Shown piece by piece: positions 57,766 to 64,000 of a stretch of DNA of 64,000 nucleotides. Position numbers and translations under genes: made by a program. The notes under the pieces were generated by a model. That model had not been told where the DNA came from. It searched no databases and saw only the letters and a program-made list of their open reading frames with translations. This DNA comes from an uncultured Stenotrophomonas sp. (GTDB taxonomy: Bacteria; Pseudomonadota; Gammaproteobacteria; Xanthomonadales; Xanthomonadaceae): NCBI RefSeq assembly GCF_913778665.1, contig NZ_CAJYVQ010000002.1, positions 372,001 through 436,000 on the forward strand, written 5' to 3'. The stretch's first letter is position 1, and each line of letters opens with the position of its first letter.

Positions 57766-59157
57766 ATGGATGAACGCCCTGTGAACGAATCACCCCTGGC
57801 TGAGTCGCGCGCGCCGGTTCCCGAGGTCGATCCAGTTCCGGAAGCGACGGCGCGCTTCGGCCGACTGCGCGAGCGTACCGACGAGCTCGAACTGTTCATC
57901 TCCGGTCTGCTGGCGTTCGCACTGTTGGCGGTGCCCGGCTACCTGTTCGATGCCTGGGCGCGCAACAGCCTGCACACCGAAGGCATGTACTTCCAGGTCC
58001 TGTGGTTCGCTTTCAGCATCAGCGTGGGCATGTGTTACGTGCTGGCCGTGGCGTTGATCGCGCACCTGACCGTGCGCGGTTACTGGATCGGCCTGATCGG
58101 GCTGAAATCGCATTTCCCCAGTGGCATCGACTGGGAACGGCTGCCTCAGATGGGCCCGGTATCGCGCGCCTTTCTCAAGGCCCGCGACGGTGGCCTGGAC
58201 GGCAGCATCGAACGCGCGGATCGTTTGGCCACCATGCTCTTCTCCACCACGTTGTTGGCGGTGCAGACGCTGGCCGGAACGCTGGTGATGGCGGTGCTGA
58301 CGCTGTGCGTGGCAATGGCGATCAGTGCACTCGCCGGCGGTTCCGATCGCGTGGCCATGATCGTGGTCGGCAGCGTGCTGGCCGTTCTGCTCGCACTCGC
58401 GCTGGTGCCTGCGCTGCTGGAGCGCGTCATTGCGCGCCGGCAGCGGCGCAACCAGCCCTATGACGGCCTGCAGCGGTGGCTGCAGCGCTTCCTGGCGGGA
58501 CTGCAACGGATTCCCCTGTTGCGCCTGATGCAGACGATGCAGCTGACCCTGCAGAGCAACCTGCGCTCGCGGTCGTTCATGGCCGTCTATCTGCTGGCGG
58601 TAATGATGGCCATGGTGCTGGGAGCGGTGCAGGTACTGGGTTCGGTGAAGTTCTCGCTGTTCAACCGCTATCAGGTGATGACCGACGAAGCCGTCGAACA
58701 CGGCATGTTGAGCGCGCATTACGAGTCGATGCGCTCGTCGCACGATCAGCTGCTGCCGTACCCGATGATTCCGTCCGACACGATCAGCGGTTCGCGCCTG
58801 CGCGTGTTCATTCCGCATCGCCCCCAGCGCGACAATCCGCTGGCACGGCAGCAGTGCAGTGCTCTGCCCGGCACACGCAACAACGCCGTGGGCGCCCAGG
58901 CCGCCAGCGCAGCGGTGGAGTGCCTGTCGCGGTTGTGGCAGGTGCAGCTGGATGGCACGGCGGTCGACCTGCATGAGTTCATGCCGATGGAACGCCGTGA
59001 TATCGATATGCGCGGCCTGGTTGGCTACCTGCCGATGGCGGGGCTGGCACCCGGTCGGCATGACCTGAGCCTGGTCTGGAATGCCGAAGGGGGCGAACGC
59101 GGCCCGGAGCGACGTCGCGAATACCACATCCCGTTCTGGTACGCCCCAGACCCCTGA
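57766..59157 (+). CDS. Polytopic membrane protein, unknown
   Basis: A 463-residue protein with helices at about 45-65, 75-100, 160-190, 200-220 and 285-305. The C-terminal about 150 residues are soluble and look extracytoplasmic, with the basic and aromatic tail REYHIPFWYAPDP. I do not recognise the family. A proline- and glutamate-rich head precedes the first helix. An in-frame GTG five codons later is an alternative start. The stop lies at the edge of a long inverted repeat. Confidence 0.75.
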   Translation: MDERPVNESPLAESRAPVPEVDPVPEATARFGRLRERTDELELFISGLLAFALLAVPGYLFDAWARNSLHTEGMYFQVLWFAFSISVGMCYVLAVALIAHLTVRGYWIGLIGLKSHFPSGIDWERLPQMGPVSRAFLKARDGGLDGSIERADRLATMLFSTTLLAVQTLAGTLVMAVLTLCVAMAISALAGGSDRVAMIVVGSVLAVLLALALVPALLERVIARRQRRNQPYDGLQRWLQRFLAGLQRIPLLRLMQTMQLTLQSNLRSRSFMAVYLLAVMMAMVLGAVQVLGSVKFSLFNRYQVMTDEAVEHGMLSAHYESMRSSHDQLLPYPMIPSDTISGSRLRVFIPHRPQRDNPLARQQCSALPGTRNNAVGAQAASAAVECLSRLWQVQLDGTAVDLHEFMPMERRDIDMRGLVGYLPMAGLAPGRHDLSLVWNAEGGERGPERRREYHIPFWYAPDP

Positions 59158-59233
59158 AAAGGGGACGGAGGGGATTAAATCGCACTCCCCCAGCCTTGCC
59201 GTTTACGACTTAACCCGCTCCATCCCCTTTGGG
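59157..59233. repeat. Long imperfect inverted repeat between convergent genes
   Basis: AAAGGGGACGGAGGGGATTA at the left faces a nearly complementary arm ending CTCCATCCCCTTT at the right, with about 25 bases between. The right arm encodes the last residues and the stop of the permease gene at 59203. It is probably a member of a dispersed family. Confidence 0.75.
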
Positions 59234-60330
59234 GCGAGGAGGCGCCAGGTGGCGAGGCTGCCGTACAGCAGCAACAGGGCGGTGAGCGTGATCAGCTCGT
59301 GGCTGACGTCGGCCAGGCGGGCGTCCATCTGGTTCAGGCGTACCATCAGGTTGATGCCCGAGGTGGTTGGCAGCAGCTGCGCCAGCCACACCAGCGGTTG
59401 CGGCGTCATCACTGCCGGCCACGACAGGTTGGCCAGGAAGAACAGTGGGATCGAGGTGGCGATGATGTACTGGAAGGCGCGTTCGCGGGTGCGGAAGAAG
59501 CTGCCGACGAACAGGCCGAACGCCACCGTCGCAGCGATGAACAGGGCACCGCCCAGCACCTGGCCCAGCGGATTGCCGCCGCGCGGATAGTCCTGCACCC
59601 ATGCAGTGAAACCGGCGTAGTAGAACAGACCGAACAGGCCGATCAGGCCGAAGCCCAATGCCATGCCGGTCAACGTCGGCAGGTCGAAGCGCAGGCGGCG
59701 GCCCAGCACGAGTCGGCGGCCGCCGAGCAGCACGCCGATGCCCATCAGCAGGGTCTGGTGCACGATCAGCTCGGCCACGCCCGGCACGATGGCGCTTCCA
59801 TAACCTTCCTGGGTGTTGTACAGCGGGCGCTGCACCAGCGTGACCGGCGGTGCCTGTGGTGCGCCCATGAAGGCGGCCTGGCCGACTACCGCGTCACGTC
59901 CGAATGCGCCCAGTGCATCGGCCACGCTGCCCAGCACCCAGCTGGCGCGGCCCAGGTAGGCGCCGTTGCCGAGCAGCACCAGCTTGGCCGGGTGCCCACG
60001 CAGGATGTCGCGCTCCAGGTTGGCCGGGATCAGCACGATGCCCTCGGCGTGGCCGGCTTCCAGCTGCTGGCGCGCGCTGTCGATGTCGGCCGGCTGCCCG
60101 ACCACGCGTGCGACCCGCAACGCATCGAGCTTGCGCAGCAGTCCGCGACTGGTGGCGCTGTGGTCTTCGTCCACCACCAGCACCGGCAGGTTGCCGGCCA
60201 CCTGATGGCGATACGCTGCCGGATAGAAGAACGAGTACAGGATCACCGCGCCGATCATCACCACGATCGCGTAGCGGTCGCACAGCACCGCCATCAGGGT
60301 CTGCTGCAGGCTGCGCCACACTGCACTCAT
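59203..60330 (-). CDS. ABC-2-type permease, second of a pair
   Basis: A 375-residue inner-membrane protein of the ABC2_membrane_3 type (YhhJ/YbhR-like). A first helix (YAIVVMIGAVILYSFFYPAA) is followed by a large extracytoplasmic domain (NLPVLVVDEDHSATSRGLL, GIVLIPANLERDILRG), then five helices including ANLSWPAVMTPQPLVWLAQL. Start overlaps the previous permease by four bases. The last nine residues (PKGMERVKS) and stop lie in the repeat at 59157. No ATPase gene is in the operon. Confidence 0.88.
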   Translation of the reverse strand: MSAVWRSLQQTLMAVLCDRYAIVVMIGAVILYSFFYPAAYRHQVAGNLPVLVVDEDHSATSRGLLRKLDALRVARVVGQPADIDSARQQLEAGHAEGIVLIPANLERDILRGHPAKLVLLGNGAYLGRASWVLGSVADALGAFGRDAVVGQAAFMGAPQAPPVTLVQRPLYNTQEGYGSAIVPGVAELIVHQTLLMGIGVLLGGRRLVLGRRLRFDLPTLTGMALGFGLIGLFGLFYYAGFTAWVQDYPRGGNPLGQVLGGALFIAATVAFGLFVGSFFRTRERAFQYIIATSIPLFFLANLSWPAVMTPQPLVWLAQLLPTTSGINLMVRLNQMDARLADVSHELITLTALLLLYGSLATWRLLAPKGMERVKS

Positions 60331-61514
60331 GCGTCTGCCCCTGCCGGCTGTGTGGCTTCGGGCATGCGCGAGAAGGCGATCAGACGCACACCGCCTATGC
60401 CACCGGCCACCAGTGACATCAGCAGCAACGTGGCCAGTGGCCATAACGAGACCGGCAGCGGCGAGCCGATGAACTGCTGCTGTGTCTGCAGCTTGATGTA
60501 GGCGCTGAGCGGCAGCAGCTGGTGCCAGACACGGGTGAACAACGGACCGTCCAGCACCGGGAAGGTGGCGCTGGAGAACGCCAGCGCGGTGCCGATGCTG
60601 AGGCCCACTGCGGACAGTGCGGTGCCCATGTCGCGGGTGACGCCGACGAAGAACAGCGCATACGTGGCGGTGGCGAGGTAGAACAGCGGCTGCGCGAGCA
60701 ACAGCAGCAACACGCTGCCGGCCACGCCATCGCCGCGCAGCCAGGCGAGGTAGCCCAGCCCGAGCGCGCCATACAGCGAGAACAGCAGGATGTACGGCGC
60801 AATCTTGCCGGCAATGGCAGTCCACGGTGTGCGGCCCAGCGAGGCGGGCAGGGTGCCGTCGCGGATTTCGCGGCCGAGGCTGCCGGCCACGGCCAGTGCC
60901 AGCACCAGTGACAGCACCGCCGGGAAGATCAGCGGCAGCAGGAACAATTCGTAGCTGCGCGCCGGGTTGTAGAGGATGTCCGACTGCACTGCGATCGGGG
61001 CTGCACGCAGCTTGCCCGGGCCGACCTGCAGGCCGATGCGCTCGCGCAGCAGGCGTGCGTTCCAGGCCGAGACTGCATCGCCGATGTCCCGCGCGGCGGA
61101 CTGGCCGGTGGTCATGTAGGTGGCGTTGTAATAGGCGAACACCGTGCCCTGGCGGCCACGCAGCGCCTGGCGGGTGACATCGCGCGGCACCAGCACGATC
61201 GCGAACACGTCCAGGCGGCGCAGCTCCGAACGTGCGTCCTCCATGTCCGCTGGCTGGCTGGCAATGCGTACGCCGGGGCTGGCATCTAGCATGCGCAGCA
61301 ACAGGCGGCTGTCGCTGCTGTGGTCCAGGTCGACCACGGCAATGGGGATGTCGCGCATCACCGACGGGGTGAACATCCACGCCATCACCGCCAGCATCAG
61401 CAGCGGCAGCACGGTGACCAGCATCAGGTCGGCACGGTTGCCACGCAGCGCACGCAGCTCGCGCCGCCACGAAGCGCCGAAGCCACCGGTGCCTGGGCTC
61501 AGTGCTGGGGCCAT
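60327..61514 (-). CDS. ABC-2-type permease, first of a pair
   Basis: A 395-residue paralogue of the next gene, same layout: a helix (LMLVTVLPLLMLAVMAWMF), an extracytoplasmic domain with IPIAVVDLDHSSDSRLLLRML and FAIVLVPRDVTRQALRG, then helices with LLPLIFPAVLSLVLALAVAG. The ATG at 61514 overlaps the HlyD gene by 16 bases. The two would form a heterodimeric channel. Confidence 0.88.
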   Translation of the reverse strand: MAPALSPGTGGFGASWRRELRALRGNRADLMLVTVLPLLMLAVMAWMFTPSVMRDIPIAVVDLDHSSDSRLLLRMLDASPGVRIASQPADMEDARSELRRLDVFAIVLVPRDVTRQALRGRQGTVFAYYNATYMTTGQSAARDIGDAVSAWNARLLRERIGLQVGPGKLRAAPIAVQSDILYNPARSYELFLLPLIFPAVLSLVLALAVAGSLGREIRDGTLPASLGRTPWTAIAGKIAPYILLFSLYGALGLGYLAWLRGDGVAGSVLLLLLAQPLFYLATATYALFFVGVTRDMGTALSAVGLSIGTALAFSSATFPVLDGPLFTRVWHQLLPLSAYIKLQTQQQFIGSPLPVSLWPLATLLLMSLVAGGIGGVRLIAFSRMPEATQPAGADA

Positions 61515-62512
61515 GCGAACAGCACGCTCATGCCGGGGCGGAAGCCCTCGATGCGGCGTACCGGGCGCACCCGCACCTCGAAGCTGCGAACGTCGTAGCC
61601 GGACGACTGGCGGGTGGTACGCCAGGTCGCGTAATCGCCGGCGGGGTTGATGAAGTAGACCTCGAACTCGGCGTCCTGCCCCAGCGCGGGGATGCTGCCC
61701 TTCAGCTTGCTGCCGACCTTCAGGCCCTGCATCTGCGATTCGCGCAGGTTCATCGCCACCCACATGCGGTCGATGTCGACCAGGGTGAACACCGGGTAGC
61801 CGGCCGGCACCAGTTCGCCCGGGTCGGCCATGCGCTTGTTGATCTCGCCCGCCACCGGCGCGCGCCCTTCCACTTCGGCACGCGCGGCGTTGACCTCGGC
61901 GACCGCGCCCTGCGCCTGCTGCACCTGGCCCTGCGCGGCACGCTTGTCCTGCTCGCGCGCGCCGGCCAGTGCCATGTCGTACTGCGCGCGGGCGGCACGC
62001 GCCAGTTCGCGCGAGCTGGTGGCCTGGGCATGCGCTTCATCGCGCTTCTGCCGGGTCATCACCCCTTCGTTGAACAGGTTCTGCACGCGCTGGTAGGTGG
62101 CCTCGGCCAGCGTCGCACCGGCTTCGGCCCGCTTCCAGTTCGCTTCGGCGGCGCGGATGTCTTCGCTGCGCGCGCCTTCGTCGGCCTTGTCGGCCACTGC
62201 CTGCGCGGCGGCCAGGGCACCGTGTGCCTGCTGTTCCTTGGCGGCGACCTCGGGGCTGTCGAGCAGGAACAGCACCTGCCCGGGCTGCACGCGGTCACCC
62301 TCGCGTACCTTCAGTTCGGCCACGCGCGCGGTGATCTTGGCGGCCACGTTGATGGTGTCCGCATCGGCCATGCCCTGGATCTGGTCGGCCGGGCTGCGCC
62401 AGGCCAGCCACAGGCCGAGTACCACCACGACCAGCAATACCAACACCAGGATCGGTCCCAGCCGGCGCTTGCCCGGGGGCGTCGTCGCTTCGTCGTGCAG
62501 CACATCACTCAT
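61499..62512 (-). CDS. HlyD-family membrane-fusion protein
   Basis: A 337-residue periplasmic adaptor with one N-terminal helix (LGPILVLVLLVVVVLGLWL). The split biotinyl-lipoyl domain is present (INVAAKITARVAELKVREGD and VAGEINKRMADPGELVPAG) around a long coiled-coil hairpin. It is YhiI/YbhG-like and links the permeases to the TolC-like protein. It overlaps the TolC-like gene by eight bases. Confidence 0.93.
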   Translation of the reverse strand: MSDVLHDEATTPPGKRRLGPILVLVLLVVVVLGLWLAWRSPADQIQGMADADTINVAAKITARVAELKVREGDRVQPGQVLFLLDSPEVAAKEQQAHGALAAAQAVADKADEGARSEDIRAAEANWKRAEAGATLAEATYQRVQNLFNEGVMTRQKRDEAHAQATSSRELARAARAQYDMALAGAREQDKRAAQGQVQQAQGAVAEVNAARAEVEGRAPVAGEINKRMADPGELVPAGYPVFTLVDIDRMWVAMNLRESQMQGLKVGSKLKGSIPALGQDAEFEVYFINPAGDYATWRTTRQSSGYDVRSFEVRVRPVRRIEGFRPGMSVLFAWPQH

Positions 62513-63914
62513 GGTCGATCACCTCGTCCGCACGCCGCCGGAACTCTTCGAAACGGTCCATCTGTCCACTGATCTCCAGCAACTGTGCCAGCGCAATATC
62601 GTATTGGTAGGCGGCCTGCGCACGCTCGACGCGGGCGCCGCCCAGGCCGAGCCGTGCGTCGATCACATCCAGCGAAGTCGCTTGGCCTTCGCGAAACGCC
62701 AGTTCCTGCAGGCGCAGGTTTTCCTGTGCCTGGGCGATGCTGCTGTCGAGCAGCACGAACTGCTGGCGCGCGGTTTCCAGTTCGTTCCAGGCCTTGCGCA
62801 CGCCCAGCGCGACCTGGTTCTCGGCCTCGCGCAGGCCCGCTTCGGCCTGGTCCTGTTGTGCACGCGCCGCGCTGATCTGCGCCGGCCGCGAGTTCGGTGA
62901 CAGGAAGGTGTACTTCAGGCCGATGCCGAACGCCCAGTCCGGATCAGTCAGCATCTCGTCGCGACGGCGGAAGTCGTATTGGCCGAAGGCGAAGATCTGC
63001 GGCTTCAGCTTGGCCTGCTGCACACGCACGCCTTGCTCGGCCTGCGTGACCATCGCGCGCAACCGCGCGATCTGCGGTTGCCGTGCCTGTGCGGTGCGTT
63101 CAAAGCTGGCGACGGGGGCCAGCGGCGCACGCTGCACGAACAATGGGGACACGGGCTGCACCTCGCCGCCACTGCGCAGCAGCGTGGACAGCGCGGCCTT
63201 CAGCGTGGCCAGGTCGTTCACCGTCTTCTGGTATTCGCGCTCGGCCTTGTCGCGGGCAACGGTGGCCTGCAGGCGCTGCGCGCGCGTGGCGAAGCCCTCG
63301 CGTTCCAGCTTCTCGGCGTCGGACAGGTGGCGGTTGAGGCCATCGCGTACGTCGCGGCGCACGTCCACCGCCTGTTCGGCCAGGCGCTGGCCGAAATAGG
63401 CCTGGGCCAGCTGCACGGTCAGCGATTGGCGCTGTGCTTCGCGCTCGGCGCTGGCCTGTTCGTGGGCGGCGCTGGCGGCGCGCTGCGCGGCTGGGATCAC
63501 ACCACCGGTGTACAGCGGCAGCACCGCAGTCACCACCGGGCGGGTGCGCCAGTCGCGCTCAGTGAACGACAGCGGCGAATCGATGCCGAAGGCTTCGGCC
63601 ACCGGTGCCAGCGAGCCCAGTGGCAGGGTGAGGGTCTTCTGGAACTGCAGGCGGCGTACTTCGCCGGTGATCTCCGGCAGGCGCAGCAGACGCGTCGCCT
63701 CCTGCAGGTCCTGCTTGTTGCGTACTGCCGCATCGGACGCGGCCAGCGCATCGGAGACCTGTTCCAGCCGTTGCCGTGCCTGTTCCCAGTCCAGGGCCGG
63801 TGCATCGGCGGTGTTGTCCTGAGCCGGCGCAGCCAGCGGCAGGCAGGCAAGCAGAGCCAGCGCCAGCGCGGCCTTCGCGCAGTGCATCCTTGTACGTCGG
63901 CCGATCACGCCCAT
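62505..63914 (-). CDS. TolC-like outer-membrane efflux protein
   Basis: A 469-residue outer-membrane channel. The signal peptide is CAKAALALALLACLPLAAPAQ. Two repeats of the OEP fold follow, with long helices rich in Gln/Ala (e.g. LLDSSIAQAQENLRLQELAF, RREAQRQSLTVQLAQAYFG region). First gene of a four-gene exporter operon with an adaptor and two permeases. The ATG at 63914 has GGGA upstream; an ATG nine codons later (63887) is also plausible. Confidence 0.92.
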   Translation of the reverse strand: MGVIGRRTRMHCAKAALALALLACLPLAAPAQDNTADAPALDWEQARQRLEQVSDALAASDAAVRNKQDLQEATRLLRLPEITGEVRRLQFQKTLTLPLGSLAPVAEAFGIDSPLSFTERDWRTRPVVTAVLPLYTGGVIPAAQRAASAAHEQASAEREAQRQSLTVQLAQAYFGQRLAEQAVDVRRDVRDGLNRHLSDAEKLEREGFATRAQRLQATVARDKAEREYQKTVNDLATLKAALSTLLRSGGEVQPVSPLFVQRAPLAPVASFERTAQARQPQIARLRAMVTQAEQGVRVQQAKLKPQIFAFGQYDFRRRDEMLTDPDWAFGIGLKYTFLSPNSRPAQISAARAQQDQAEAGLREAENQVALGVRKAWNELETARQQFVLLDSSIAQAQENLRLQELAFREGQATSLDVIDARLGLGGARVERAQAAYQYDIALAQLLEISGQMDRFEEFRRRADEVIDHE

Positions 63915-64000
63915 GCCGTCCCAATGGTGAAGAAGTACGCAAACGGTAGTGCGCGCGGCGTGAAGCCCGGGTCTGCGGTCATCGGTCTGTCCTCAACGAA

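Overview
The window is high-GC gammaproteobacterial chromosome, and everything points to Stenotrophomonas (maltophilia complex, Xanthomonadaceae). The protein families, the rpsP-rimM-trmD-rplS and ypjD/ffh neighbourhoods, the bo3 oxidase and many c-di-GMP/chemotaxis genes fit. The best marker is the set of dispersed hairpin repeats headed by GTAG (SMAG-type REPs). No rRNA operon, CRISPR array or intact insertion sequence was seen. Species is inferred from these traits, not from a search.

Layout. 1-5.8 kb: the start of a probable TonB-type receptor, its FecR anti-sigma and ECF sigma factor (minus strand), a divergent autotransporter with a ClpP-like Ser/His passenger, and D-lactate dehydrogenase. 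5.9-10.1 kb: tRNA-Thr(CGT) followed by an AT-richer accessory stretch with a SEC-C/PD-(D/E)XK protein, a membrane/coiled-coil protein and a broken P4-type integrase. 10.5-15.4 kb: a small hypothetical gene and cyoABCD. 15.4-28.2 kb: MHYT-GGDEF-EAL protein, radA, an Hsp90-like/TPR gene pair, a CcsA-like protein and ffh, nitronate monooxygenase plus a class IV aminotransferase. 28.3-30.5 kb: the ribosomal operon. 30.5-38.6 kb: small genes, MATE exporter, hslR, a secreted GH5, katG and a DUF937 protein.

38.7-43.1 kb: mutS with a second, decayed copy of its last ~195 bp about 1.1 kb further downstream. Between the two lies one orphan membrane-protein gene, as if a small element inserted into mutS and restored its 3' end. 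Upstream of mutS is a broken glgX remnant. 43.1-53.3 kb: a probable stress/light-response region holding a LOV hybrid histidine kinase, two SDRs, a GH15 enzyme, a hydrolase/GMC-small-subunit fusion, a GMC dehydrogenase and a stand-alone EAL protein. 53.5-59.2 kb: small hypotheticals, a barstar-like protein, a chemoreceptor and membrane proteins. 59.2-64 kb: a tripartite exporter operon (TolC-like, HlyD-like, two ABC-2 permeases) with no ATPase gene.

The points most worth following up are the ClpP-like autotransporter, the mutS 3'-end element, the Hsp90-like/TPR pair, the tRNA-Thr island pair, the hydrolase-dehydrogenase fusion, and the repeated use of dispersed hairpin repeats as the stop codons of host genes.
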